Shown: in pieces, positions 1 to 10,881 of the stretch
Numbering within the stretch: position 1 is the stretch's first letter
How the letters are laid out: each line of letters opens with the position of its first letter
NCBI GenBank assembly: GCA_027603945.1
Contig: JADIIU010000005.1
Location: 62,001 to 126,000, forward strand
Direction of reading: 5' to 3'
DNA from: Terramyces sp. JEL0728
Taxonomy: Eukaryota > Chytridiomycota > Chytridiomycetes > Rhizophydiales > Terramycetaceae
Length of the DNA: 64,000 bases
Position numbers and translations under genes: made by a program
Notes under the pieces: model-generated
What the model saw: only the letters and a program-made list of their open reading frames with translations
What the model was told of the DNA's origin: nothing
The model's database searches: none

Positions 1-827
1 TGTTGGCTACCAATGCCACTGAACTGGGTGTTACCTTTAACAAAACCAGTGTGACAAATGAAACCATGGCACTGGGTGATGCTGCAGGTAATTCTGCTTA
101 CTGGGGACAATTAGTTCAATACGGCCAACCAACTCCGCTAATTTATCGAGGAAAACACAAGAATGATGTCGACCTTGTATGTTCAGGCAAGTACTATACA
201 ACATTTATCAATCCAAACTCAACAGATGACGATCTATTAAACGATTACATGGAATTCTCCAATCTAAAGCCAGTTACTCCTCCGCCTCAGGATCCATATG
301 CGAACGCATTCTGGTCCTACCAATTCTGCATGGAATTTGGCTTTTTCCAAGATTATACTTCAAAGAACACGACTTCTTTTTCGAGCTACATTACTCTTGA
401 CTACTGGAGAGATGAATGTGCAAGTTCGTTCCCGGATGCATACCAAGGCTTCAACAAATCAGATACTAATACTGTGTATGGTGGATTGAACATTATCAAC
501 AATGCAACCAATATTATCTTTGCTAACGGAGATGTAATTTATTGTTAACTCAGATTGACCCATGGCATCATCTGGGAATCAATTCCCAACCATCCACAAA
601 CAACTTTTATGTCCCAGTTGCCAAAGGACATCACTGTGGTACAATGATAATTAACAACAGGTGACATGTTTTACGCTACAGATGGAAGCATGTCAGCCGG
701 TCAAGTAGCTGCCAATAAGCAGATAATTTCGATCTATGACAAGTTGCTGGCAGCGTATCCTTCATCAAGCTCCAAACTATTTGGCACTGCACCCATCTTG
801 GTTGTACTTTTATCAATCATCTTATAG
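1..827 (+). CDS. Serine peptidase family S28, 3' part, with hydrophobic C-terminal tail
   Basis: This is the C-terminal half of a secreted Pro-Xaa carboxypeptidase-like enzyme; the 5' part lies outside the window. Exons are 1-533, 554-638 and 661-827, separated by introns of 20 and 22 nt. The spliced frame reads GD-IDPWHHLG and then GHHC-GDM, the catalytic Asp and His blocks of S28 peptidases, and aligns along its length with the neighbour at 1371-2850. Unlike that neighbour, it continues after the His block into a Ser-rich spacer and about 15 hydrophobic residues directly before the stop, the layout of a GPI-anchor signal. I infer that this copy is membrane-anchored while its neighbour is soluble. 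Tandem paralogy is seen directly; the anchor is inference. Confidence 0.85.
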
Positions 828-1370
828 AATAAACTTTCATTCAATGCCCTGCGTTATCCTGATGTCACTCGCTGCCAATGAGATTCTTTCAATATACTTG
901 ATATTGTCACCTGAAAACCTAATATAGGTAATGCCCCAGCCGTTTGTGCGAGGATATCACACACAACATCTGAAACAAGTCAATGGAAAGGCAAGTACAC
1001 AAGGTGAATGCCCTGCCACCACCTTTGTGAACTACTCTGGCATTTTTCAAACCAGCATTTTCCATTCTGGTTGGTAGTCAGCTGGGACTTTGTGGCTGCT
1101 TTAAAACAAAGAGTTGCGAAGAACAGGTAACTGCCCATATCGGGATAAAGTACAATAAAAAAAACAGGAATGTGGATATTATGCTCAACCAATCTATATG
1201 CTTTTGGTAACTTATAATGCGGCATCTATTTCCATTAGACTTTTTTCAATAAAGCACTTTTGGCTTAATTCAAACGCACATTGAAAACGCGCGGCTGGAT
1301 ATTTTTGGAAAACACATATGGTCTCCCCCCCCAATGGATTCATAAACCAGTACCAAAAAGAAAAAACGCA
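828..1370. other. Intergenic region between the two S28 genes
   Basis: About 540 bp with no gene I can support. Short open frames exist on both strands (for example a 49-codon plus-strand frame from 932 and an 81-codon minus-strand frame at 980-1225), but none shows a recognisable domain and none joins to another frame through a GT...AG intron. An AATAAA lies near 1248. It presumably carries the 3' end of the first peptidase gene and the promoter of the second. Confidence 0.4.
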
Positions 1371-2850
1371 ATGCAAATCTCATTAGCAATTCTAGTAGCT
1401 GCTGCATTTGGGGCCAAGCCAGTTAGACATGACAAACTAGAGCAACTCCAAGCATTTGCCTTAAAAGCAGACGATGGTGATAATATCGTTTCGCACTCTG
1501 CAAACCTTTCTTACGACTACTTTAAGCAACCACAGGACCACTTTGACAAGAAGAACAAGAATACTTGGCTGCAAAAATTCTTTATTGATCAACGGTATTT
1601 CAAGGAAAACGGACCAGTCATTTTGGAATTGGGCGGTGAAGGGCCAGTATCTGGTCAATATGTCAACTACCAACTGGAAACTCAATTAGCCAAGCGTTAC
1701 AATGCTCTCCATATCATTCTTGAGCACCGTTACTACGGAACAAACTCGTCCCAACCAGTTGAAAATATTGATTACCAGAACCCAAAGAAGGCCCAATTCA
1801 AATACTTGACTGCCGAACAAGCATTAGAAGATGCCGCAAACTTTATTAGAAACTACAAGTTGCCGTTCAATGCCTCTGTATGGGTTACTTTTGGTGGTTC
1901 TTATTCCGGTGCTCTCTCTGCCTGGATGAGACACTTGTATCCGGACTTAGTGTATGCTGCTCATGCTTCATCTGCTCCTGTACTTGCCAAAGAAGATTAT
2001 TGGGAATATGGCCATGCAGTTCAGTAACAATCGAAATAACGTTAGGGTTGGCTTGCCATTGACAAACGGAGGAAGTGATGCCTGCGCTAAAGGATGGCAT
2101 AGAGCTGTCAAGCTGTACGACCATTATCTTGCAGCAAACGCTACTCTTGCAAACAACACCATTGCCATTGGAGATGCTTCGGGCATTTCAAGTTACTTTG
2201 CTGGCTTTGTTCAATACGGCTGGCCATCGCAGTTGATTTATAAAGGACAAGCATTGAACGATATCGACATTGTATGCTCTGGCCACAACTACACGTCATT
2301 CATCGACCCAAAAGCTAAAGACAAGAAAGTTTTGGAGGAATTCATTGATTTTTCAAACCTTCAACCAGCAACTGTATCCGCTCCAGATGTTGTTGTTAAT
2401 GCCGGCTGGACATACCAATACTGCACTGAATTTGGATACTTTCAAGATTATGCCAAAAAGAACACCACTGCCTACTCAAAGTTCCTTTCTGTAGAATATT
2501 GGAGAGAGTCTTGTGCAGCTTCTTTCCCAGATGGCTACCACGTCTCAGGATATCACAATACCAATAAGAAATTCGGGGGATTGGATATTATCAACCAAGC
2601 TACCAACATTGTCTTTGTAAACGGCGATATTGGTAAGTAGTATTTAACCATAGATCCATGGCACTGGCTGGGAATCAACTTTCAACCAACCACCAAAAAC
2701 TATTTCGTGCCTGTTGCTCTTGGCCACCACTGCGATGACTTGTTTGTCTATGAAGATCATCCAGAATATTACACCCCCGGCCAATTGGCAGCCAACAAGC
2801 AAATCCTCGCTACTTGGGACCAGCTAATTGCTGAAATTCCAAAGAAATAA
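1371..2850 (+). CDS. Serine peptidase family S28 (lysosomal Pro-X carboxypeptidase-like), secreted
   Basis: Exons 1371-2023, 2046-2632 and 2654-2850 (introns 22 and 21 nt) encode 478 residues. The ATG at 1371 was chosen because it opens a classic signal peptide (MQISLAILVAAAFGA); in-frame sequence upstream is Pro- and Lys-rich and not secretory. The nucleophile Ser lies in GGSYSGALSAW, the Asp in GDIDPWHW, the His in GHHCDD, in the family order. S28 enzymes cleave after proline at chain ends in acidic compartments or outside the cell. Several NxS/T sequons support secretion. It is paralogous to the partial gene at 1-827 but ends without a hydrophobic tail. A role in external protein digestion is inference. 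Confidence 0.93.
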
Positions 2851-3107
2851 ACTAGATACAATAAACAGATTTAGAATCATACGCTGTTATTTACAATTGT
2901 TAATCATAATTTGTCCGTCGCATAGATTGAGCGACTTTGGAGTTGGCAAACACGCTCGGTTTTCCCATATGTTCAATCCCAAACTTCATTTGCTAATATT
3001 ATTGCTAAATCGAGATGTTTACTCCCTGTTTCATCAATTGCGAGACAAGAAAGGGTGTGGCGCACCTACATTTGACTTGATCCAAAACAAGCTTGAAGAA
3101 AAAATCA

Positions 3108-3960
3108 ATGGCATTTGAAATATTTGATTTGCCAAGCGGAGGAGTGGTTTTCAAGGGAAAATTAACGCAAAAGAAACTAACAGCGAAATCAAAAAGACAG
3201 GTTATGCTTTGTCTCCCGTACTCTATTGAGGATATTCAAGCAATTCACCATTTGCTGGGCCCAGCAAATACAAGCAATCCTTCATTACCAGATGATCAGT
3301 TGGAAGCTTTGAAAGAAAAAGACATGGAAGTTTTCGGACATTTCGCACTATCAGCAATTTCTGGTAAATTTTGATTTATTTGCAGGTTTCCCTTTACTGG
3401 TTGTCGGAACAAATGCACGAACGTTTATCCATTTTTCACAAATCCAAGGGCTATATGATGAACAGGACTTGAAGAGTGCCTGCTGTTTCTCTCTTTTGAC
3501 TGCTCAGTCTGAATACAGGTTTTTCAGCGAGACATCAATGGATTATCAAAAATGGGTAGGTGCTTTGACCAGAGCATTTGAAAATATGAATACTTCTACC
3601 AGTGCGTACAGGGCAATGTCTCCGGAATTGTCTTCTTTGCCAAGACCAGTGTCGCAGCTGTCCAGAGACCCAGAAGATTACATTGAAGCACATAGAGTCC
3701 TTTCTATGAATAGATCTAGCTCTAGAAACTCAGTTAACAGCCGCAGAAAGTCATTGATTGAAAGAGGCGGCTCAGATATCGGCCCACAGTCTGGTAGAAG
3801 AAACTCACTGTTTTCCAAGATGAAAGCCATGTTCCTCGGGAAAGAACCAGAACTCGAGGAACCAAGAGGAAGAAATGAAGAATCTCTTGTAAGCAAATTA
3901 AGAAAAAGAAGCAAGAGTGTAACTAAATTCATATCTACATTAGGAAAAAGTAGGGACTAG
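3108..3960 (+). CDS. PH-like domain protein with basic Ser-rich tail
   Basis: Exons 3108-3363 and 3386-3960 (intron 22 nt) give 276 residues. The N-terminal 150 residues have the pattern of a pleckstrin-homology fold: beta-rich segments ending in a C-terminal helix containing a conserved-type Trp (YQKWVGALTRAF). The rest is low-complexity, rich in Ser, Arg and Lys, with RRKS- and RRNS-type sites that look like basophilic kinase targets. The ATG at 3108 is the first true ATG of the open frame. It resembles small fungal PH proteins that bind membrane lipids, but I cannot name an ortholog. Its stop is 17 bp from the convergent ABC transporter stop. Confidence 0.7.
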
Positions 3961-3977
3961 CATATTAATAAAACTTT

Positions 3978-6773
3978 TTATTTCCTTTCTCTAATGTTGA
4001 ATTTAATCAAAATCCAAATAATTGACAAGAATCCAAAAAAGAGACCGACAGTAACTGCCATATCTCTATCGTAAGCATTTACATCTAAACCAAATTTACT
4101 CAGCACCGAGCTTGCCGGAACTACGAATTTTACACCAGAGATTTGATCCGACAGATTTAAAGTGGCAGAAATGTCTGCAACACAGGCTTCATAAGCATAT
4201 TTGAAAAAGGACAAGTACTGCAGCCACCCAAGGTAAGCGGGGATTGAAACTTGGTTGACAAGGATACCTGCAAACAGCATCTGGAACAGGAGCGAAATTG
4301 AGGCAACCAAAGTTGAAGTAGACATATCATTGATCAGGCAGCCGATCATCAAGCAATACAATCCACAATTGGCAGAGAATATCACCATAATGATTATATA
4401 CTTGCAAAAAACAATAGGGTCGGAGGAGAATCCAATCAAATAGAACGATATTGTGCCCATAATGAATCCAGGCAAGATTCTCAGTGGTAGAACATCAAAT
4501 AAAACCTATAGTTAAGCAATAGCTACCTTGGATAAAAAGTATGGGAATGCCCCGTAGAACCCGTTCGATCGCTCACGCACAAACAAGAGTTTATCCTTGT
4601 TCAAAGAATCAATAGCACTAAGACCAGCGAAGCCCAGTAACGATTGAGTAAAGAACACTGCGCCTAGCCTATTCTGAATACCACCAAAAGTAGGATCAGA
4701 TCTAAAATACAAGAGCCCAATAAATGTACCTAATACAACAGATAAGCCTAAATGGGACCAAAATAGAAGGGGTGATCTCCAGAATACCTTCCATGATCTT
4801 GCAAACACACATTGCAATTGCGTAAACGAGCTACTCCCTGTTAAATCATTTGGATCAAAAGTGAAACTGCTGATCGACTGTCGAAGAATTATCACAGAGT
4901 CGTGTCCAGATTCAACATACGATCCAACACTTGCGCGTTTTCGTTGCCGCAGTTCAATTTCGCTTCCATAGCCGATATCCGAGCCTGTAACATCACTTGC
5001 CCTGCTAGATATATCCATTGCAAAATCAAGGATATGATCAGCAATATGTACGTCATCCGGACACGGCATATTCTTTGACTTGCAAAAGCCAATTGCTCCA
5101 GATGCCGGTCCAAAGTAAGCAGTCTTTCCCTTTGCCAGCAGCAACAGCTGATCAAACTTGGCAAATATAGATGAATTTGGTTGATGGATACTGAATATAA
5201 TTGTTTTTCTTTGCGTAGTGGCAAGGTTTGATAGTGCTTGGATAACCTGTAAGGCGTTGTAACTATCTAATCCAGAAGTTGGCTCGTCCAAGAATAAAAT
5301 CGCTGGATTAGTCACAAGCTCAACACCAATGGATAATCTGCGCTTTTCTCCACCACTAATGCCTCTGGTAAGTGTATCGCCGACTCTAGAATCAGCAACT
5401 TTAGCTAATCCAAGTTGCAAGATGATAGCTTCCACTCTATTTACTTTATGTTTGTGAGACATTGATTCTGGCAGTCTAAGACTTGCGGAAAACATTAGTA
5501 CTTCACGAACTGTCAGGTTTGGCAAATGTACATCTTCTTGATCTACAAATCCAGATATAGCTGTAAATGTTTTTTGGTCCATTTCATCGCCGTTTACTAG
5601 AATTGATCCCAGTGCAACCCCGCCCTTATTTTTCATTGCTAGCATATCCAAACAAGTTGTTTTACCAGCCCCAGAAGGTCCCTAAATTAAATATAGAAAA
5701 CCATTATTGCCAACACTTGGCCAGGATAAACAGCACCGCTAACTTCGCTAAGAATGGTTTTATCTCCAATAACATACGATAATTTCGAGTAAGAAAGTCG
5801 AACACCAGGAATATCTGGTCTAATAGGCAAGTTTTGTTTCTTTTGTTTTTGAATCAATGCATACCCCAAAAGCAACAGACAAACGAATCCAAACCCACAA
5901 ACCAAAGAAATTGCTGCAATTCCACTGGCATCCAATCCGGAAAACTATTATTATTAATAATTACAGAATCAGATTGGGCTACACTAGGTTTGGCATATTC
6001 ACTAGCACATTCTCCAAATACACATTGAGTTAGAGAGACGCCGCTAGGAAACAGTGCAGATAAAAATCCGAAATTAAGTACACAGTCATTTGAATTACAA
6101 TTAAAAGACATTCCGCCTTTAGCTCCATTAACCTGACTAGTCAGATCAATCATTGATCCACCACACATTTTACTTCCTTTGTTACATTTACACTGCAAGT
6201 TGGAGCAGCTCCACAGTGTTTTTGTATCTTGCTGTGATTGAGTACAAGTTGAAGCGTTGCAAGAGAATTGCGGGTTGTTGTCCAGCCATAAGGTTGCGAT
6301 AGCGTTTAAATTTATATTGTCCTTGTAAAAAGTTGCTGTTGCTGGGTAAGGAAAAGCAGCACTCAGCAAATCGTCTGGATTAATTATAATTACTGCTGAC
6401 GGTACAGGAAGTGTAGTGTTTATCTAACCATGCTAAAGGTGAAGTATTGCAGACATTTGAAGCACCGAGAGCAGATGTCGGCAAATACGAACAAGAATTA
6501 TCATTCGTACAGATGTTGCAGTTAATTCCAGAGAACCCATTTGTACAGGTACAGTTTCCAGTAGTCAGTATAGGTCTATTAGAGTCTCCTAGCGATCCAC
6601 ATGTTCGTTGGGAGCAGTCGTTTGATCCAAATCCAGGCAAACAAGTACATAATTGAGTACCGCAAGATCCATAGTTTTGACAAGGCTATATTAGTAATAT
6701 TTACAGTGTCGTTACAGTTGAAGCATACTGGACATGTGCTGTTTGAGGTGCTGTTTGAAGCTCTTAAAACCAT
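3978..6773 (-). CDS. ADP1: ABCG-family transporter with EGF-like ectodomain (ADP1 type)
   Basis: Exons 6773-6705, 6685-6394, 6374-5965, 5944-5702, 5681-4527 and 4505-3978 (introns 19-21 nt) encode 898 residues. Order: a Cys-rich region with EGF-like modules (PCQNYGSCGTQLCTCLPGFG and a second one), a larger Cys-rich ectodomain, one TM helix near residue 315, an ABC cassette with Walker A GPSGAGKTT at about 339, signature SGGEKRRLSIG and Walker B LFLDEPTSGLDS, then a six-helix ABC2 membrane domain. This order matches yeast ADP1. An N-terminal signal peptide is expected but not seen at the ATG at 6773, so a further short 5' exon may exist upstream (to about 6930). Substrate unknown. Confidence 0.88.
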
Positions 6774-7009
6774 AAAATTAAAAAGCCTGTTTTTGTGCTT
6801 TTGTTGCTTTTGCCACGACCATGCGTGATTTGTTTGAAATCCATGTTTATACGGCTGTCCATTTAGAAAATGATTATACCTCTTATCCATTGGCAAAAGA
6901 ATAATCTGTAGATTTGAAAATACTATCAAAACTAGGTTTTAAACTTTTTTTAATTTATAGTTATGGAATATATTCATGCAAGGTCTAAACTTTATTAACT
7001 TTTGCAACA

Positions 7010-7297
7010 TTACTTTCCTTTTGGTATAATTACAGTTAGGAAATCTGCAAATCCCCATGCATTTCTATTCACAAAATACAAGCCCATCCAGCAAACTAGT
7101 AAAATTAAGTAAAACAGCGATCCTATCCCAGACATGACGATATATGGCTTGAGTCGAGGGTTTGTTTTGATGAATGGGAAAAACCATATGCAGTTGATGA
7201 ACCAAAAGAATGGGAGGAAGAGGAATCCCAGGTAAAAGTACTTCTTGGTCAAGTCGAGTTGTTTTTGTTGGTTCAGCTTCTCTAGTTTCACTGGCAT
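7010..7297 (-). CDS. PSENEN: Gamma-secretase subunit PEN-2
   Basis: A 95-residue intronless ORF. It matches PEN-2 along its length: an N-terminal KLDL-type segment, the motif YFYLGFLFLPFFWFIN at about 20-35, a short charged loop, a second hydrophobic hairpin with W and G residues, and the C-terminal DFLTVIIPKG that corresponds to the D-Y-L-S-F-x-x-P-x-G end of animal PEN-2. PEN-2 is the smallest subunit of gamma-secretase and triggers presenilin endoproteolysis. The start at 7297 gives the normal length; the open frame continues upstream but only through a non-ATG region. No other subunit (presenilin, nicastrin, APH-1) lies in this window. Confidence 0.9.
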   Translation of the reverse strand: MPVKLEKLNQQKQLDLTKKYFYLGFLFLPFFWFINCIWFFPFIKTNPRLKPYIVMSGIGSLFYLILLVCWMGLYFVNRNAWGFADFLTVIIPKGK

Positions 7298-7429
7298 ATA
7301 GGGAAAACTTTTGCCCCTTTTTGTTTGAACTAGTGTGCACGTGATTTCACCTTTTAAACATAAATTTAAACTGATATCGCTCAGATTCCGTAAAATCCGC
7401 ACAGCAATTAAATATAAATTCAGTTTATT

Positions 7430-8311
7430 TTACGATTGGAGCGAAGCTGCAACAGAATCCACTCTGGCATACCAATTCTGCCACAATCTTCTGCTATATT
7501 GAACCAAGTTATCGTGCTGTAGGACCAATTTTCTCAATTTAGAGTCTGAAGAGGATTTTGACATCAACGAAAGTATAATGTGAATATAAGCGAATACTGC
7601 TGCGTCTAACGTGGTTGGTCTATTAATGAGCAATTACCTGGATCCATAAAAATATTGCTGATCGCCCAGTAGTAAAGATAAGCCATCCAGACATACCTGA
7701 GCCTGTCCGTAAATCTAAATTAGCGAAAAATACTTCGCGAGTATTCAATACTGGTTTCACAGCCATCATCTCCTTGATTTTCTGATTTCTTTCGAATCGT
7801 GGGATAATCAGATTCAATGGCCACGGATATGAAATACCTCTCTGAAATAAAGTAATAGAATTGAAATGTGTGTCATACCATAGTTCTAAATCCAGACAGA
7901 ACCCTAGTTTTGTTTCTACCTGGCTTTTGAACGCATTCATTGAACTTTTCTGCGTTGGAGACAAGAACGAATCGATATCAAGACCCTTTGGTTAGAGTTA
8001 GTTTACCTGAATCAGTAAGCATCATACCTACTATCAACATAAATAACCCTTTGACTGGCTTGCTGAATAACATCTCTTCCTGCGTATACTTTACCATCAA
8101 CCATCAAGCAAGGCAATTTGCCAGAAGGAGAAAAGTTGTGTTCATGTATTTCATTCAATGAAAAGGGAAAATGCGAGAATATCAATGCAGTCTGTATTTT
8201 CAAACACTCTACTTCCATACAAGTGGACAAATTCTTTGTAGCTGGAAATGCAAACAAAATCGCTTCTTCATTGGATGCAGGTGGTGTATAAACTGCCTTA
8301 CAGCGCAACAT
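7430..8311 (-). CDS. Metaxin-type outer mitochondrial membrane import protein
   Basis: Exons 8311-8048, 7985-7734, 7714-7638 and 7619-7430 give 260 residues, nearly the length of animal metaxin-2. A thioredoxin-like N-terminal part contains FSPSGKLPCLMVDG; the GST-C-like part contains RGISYPWPLN and GDQQYFYGSRPTTLDAAVFA, all hallmark metaxin positions. Metaxins (SAM35/SAM37 relatives) work in the beta-barrel sorting machinery of the outer membrane. The last two introns are 19 and 18 nt. The first is 62 nt, the only long intron in the window, and is listed separately; without its removal there is an in-frame TGA. The start is 14 bp from the divergent EMC10 start. Confidence 0.87.
7986..8047 (-). 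other. 62-nt intron that parses as three abutting mini-introns
   Basis: Removing 8047-7986 joins CAA AGG to GGT CTT in phase 0 and restores the metaxin frame and length. The segment divides exactly into 8047-8028 (20 nt), 8027-8007 (21 nt) and 8006-7986 (21 nt), each starting GT and ending AG, with branch-like TTGAT, TACTGAT and TCTAAC respectively. Every other intron found in the window is one such unit. Alternative 5' splice sites do not give an open frame, except a GT at 8038 that would give a 50-nt intron. Confidence 0.55.
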
Positions 8312-8325
8312 TAATTTTCAAAAAA

Positions 8326-8828
8326 ATGATTTGCAATCTGCTGCTTTTCAATCTTGTTTTCGGCCACGAATTGGTTTACAGCGTTGGAAATGAAAAATAC
8401 AAGAGAGAATTTGACTCGCATTTCGTATCTAATGAAATACCTGCGTTCTTAAAGAAAAACAGCCCCTACTTTAATGTAGAATTGGTTTATAATGGAAAGA
8501 AAGTGCAGAAAGCAATAAAGACATGCTTACTACAAAACGGATTCAATGAACAGATAGAAATATTCACTGATCCGCTTTATTTTAATTATATTACAAGTGG
8601 AGATTGTGGAACTGGAATACACGGAGATTACTTTAATTCAACAGTACAAATAAGAAAGCCCGAGTATACTCCAAGGTAAAACAATTGTAATCTAGACCGC
8701 CATTATTCGAGCCTACAGAGAAGCAAGAAAAGAAGCAGGAAGAACAGTCTTTTTGGAGTAGATACTGGTATTACATCTTGCCTTTGGTTGTATTGTTTTT
8801 GATACCTGGTGGGGAAGAAAAGAAATGA
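8326..8828 (+). CDS. EMC10: ER membrane protein complex subunit 10
   Basis: Exons 8326-8675 and 8696-8828 (intron 20 nt) encode 160 residues. A signal peptide (MICNLLLFNLVFG) is followed by a lumenal domain with the paired Cys pattern of EMC10 (a Cys in TCLLQNGF and another in SGDCGTGIHG) and the F-N-S/T-V-Q-x-R/L-P block. The C-terminus has a charged linker, SFWSRYWYYILPLVVLFLIPG and a short Lys-rich tail, closely like animal EMC10 (S-F-F-A-K-Y-W-M-Y-I-I-P...). EMC inserts and folds membrane proteins in the ER. The intron sits between the lumenal domain and the membrane anchor. Confidence 0.9.
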
Positions 8829-8995
8829 TTCCAATAAAGATACATTGGCATTGTAAACCAGGTCTTGAATCCTTTAAGCGTCTGATATCGTGCAATAGAG
8901 CATGACTAACAGCAGTGCGGAAAATATATGAGAGGCTCAAGACGGTTCATAAATAGAATGTCAACACGCCCCAATTTTCCCAAAAGAAACCAAAG

Positions 8996-10097
8996 ATGGA
9001 CGTTGAAATAATGGGAACGACCTTTCACTGCCCCAATAGGTAATATTCGCTAACAAGATACCTTAACCTACAACCAATCGGTCTAGGAGCATTTGGTCTG
9101 GTCTGGTACAAATAGCTAACAACAGTTCGGCAACCGATTCACAATCAAATCAACAGCGAGCAATTAAAAAAATAGCGCAGCCGTTTACTAATCCTACATT
9201 ATCAAAACGGGCATTTAGAGAACTAATGTTGCTCGCGCATTTACAACACGAGAATATCATTTGTTTAAAAGACACATTCCTTCAAAACGATGATTTATAC
9301 TTTGTTACAGAACTACTAGGAGCAGATTTGCATCGATTATTAAGTGTTAAACCACTTGAGCCGCAGTACATTAAATTCTTTTCGTTTCAAATGCTCCATG
9401 GATTACGCTACGTTCATCAAGCAGGCGTAATCCACAGAGACTTGAAACCGGCAAATATATTGGTAAACGAGAATTGCGATTTGAAAATATGTGATTTTGG
9501 GTTAGCTCGAGTCAGTGAACAAGTAATGACTGGATACGTATCGACAAGGTATTATAGAGCACCAGAGATTATGCTGACTTGGCAGCATTATGATAATGCG
9601 GTTGATTTATGGAGTTTGGGATGTATATTTGGCGAAATGCTTGAAGGGAAACAACAGCCACTGTTTCCTGGCAAAGATCACGTCGACCAGTTCACATTTA
9701 TTGCAGAATTGTTAGGCAGCCCGCCTATAGATGTAGTACAATCAATCGCTAGTGAAAATGTAAGTAGTTTCTAACAAGACACTGAAATTTGTCCAATCGT
9801 TGAAAAACTTTAGCACCAGCACTGCGTTCCAAGAAAAATTTAGCCATATACCACATGAGGGTACTCGTTACTAACCCAGATCGTGATTTATTGTCAAAGA
9901 TGCTGCAGTGGGATCCAAAGAAGCGTGTAACCGCAAAAGAAGCGCTTGAACATCCGTATTTTGATGAATACAAGGATGGAGAAGAAGAGGCGTTGAACGT
10001 TGTGCCTTTTGATTGGTCTTTTATGGAGCAAAATATTACTACTGATGAATGGAGACAACGCATCGTTCATGTCATCAATAATCTGCAACTACAATAA
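8996..10097 (+). CDS. HOG1: Stress-activated MAP kinase, HOG1/p38 type
   Basis: Exons 8996-9039, 9058-9105, 9126-9759, 9779-9860 and 9880-10097 (introns 18, 20, 19, 19 nt, all with CTAAC near the 3' end) encode 341 residues. Visible kinase landmarks: GLGAFGLVC glycine loop, AIKKI lysine, [10 protein letters not shown] catalytic loop, DFGLA, and the activation-loop TGY dual-phosphorylation motif in [14 protein letters not shown], which marks the HOG1/p38 subfamily rather than the TEY kinases. The C-terminal [17 protein letters not shown] block is normal. The family responds to osmotic and other stress and moves to the nucleus when phosphorylated. The AATAAA overlaps the TAA stop. Confidence 0.96.
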
Positions 10098-10138
10098 ACC
10101 GCACTGTGAAAATTGCCAATCAAACTTATTTATTATCT

Positions 10139-10813
10139 TCAAACCAGTTTTTTGGAGATAAAGAATTTCTTCAGCTGGGTCAACTGCCATGCACAAGTCA
10201 AAACTAGATTACCAGCAACTTACCTAAAACAAAGATTTGAACCAACGTTATTCTATAAGCATGAGAATTCAACACTTCACTTTCCTCTCTCAACTCACCT
10301 TCACGTTCCTATATCAGCAACAATTACTGTCTGGGCTTTCAACTCATTCCTAATTGTTTCAACTCTTCTCAACAGATCTTTAGTTCTCCATTTCAATTCA
10401 TTAACATATCCTTCTTTTTTAGTGAGTTCCTTTTTCTCCACTTCCTCATCATCCTTGTCTTGGATATCCAAATAAATCTTTGCACGAGGTTTGTTCCAGC
10501 CTGACGAATGTGCAGTTAAACAAATACGGTGTTTGCCAGATTCGGCAGCAATAAACGAGAATTTGCCTTTATCTGAAGCGTTGATATCCACTAGATTGTT
10601 GTTTGTTACTTCAGAATATACGTTGATGGCTAGTGAAGCGCCTTGTAATACGTTGTAGGAATTTGTATTAGAATCGTAGAATATTGCTTTGTATGCACCG
10701 ACTATATGTGTTTCCTGGCCTAATTCTTCAGTGAAGCATCGCTGTTCTCCTGATTCTGCGTAAAAATGAAAAGCTTGGACGGAAGCTATGGTGAGGAGTG
10801 AGATGATTTTCAT
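10139..10813 (-). CDS. ERV25: p24 family cargo receptor (ERV25/TMED10-like)
   Basis: Exons 10813-10328, 10308-10224 and 10203-10139 (introns 19 and 20 nt) encode 211 residues. A signal peptide (MKIISLLTIASVQAF) precedes a GOLD domain with the two conserved cysteines (RCFTEEL and RICLTAH), a coiled coil (LLRRVETIRNE), a TM helix, and a cytosolic tail ending FFISKKLV, with the FF and dilysine signals for COPII and COPI binding. The dilysine ending points to the delta subfamily. These proteins cycle between ER and Golgi and help package secretory and GPI-anchored cargo. It converges on HOG1 with 41 bp between stops. Confidence 0.92.
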
Positions 10814-10881
10814 TTTTCTGAAAAAAGCAAACAAGTCTACAGAATGTTTATTGTTACAAAATGAATTTCACAGTATCGGAA

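Noticed and set aside
7623..7964. Unspliced reading of metaxin exon 2 to a TAG at 7623
   Set aside because: Frame shifts at a 19-nt intron (7715-7733); only the spliced frame gives GDQQYFYGSRPTTLDA.
8012..8311. Metaxin as a pseudogene because of an in-frame TGA at 8012-8014
   Set aside because: A phase-0 intron (7986-8047) removes the TGA and gives normal metaxin length, so no damage needs to be assumed.
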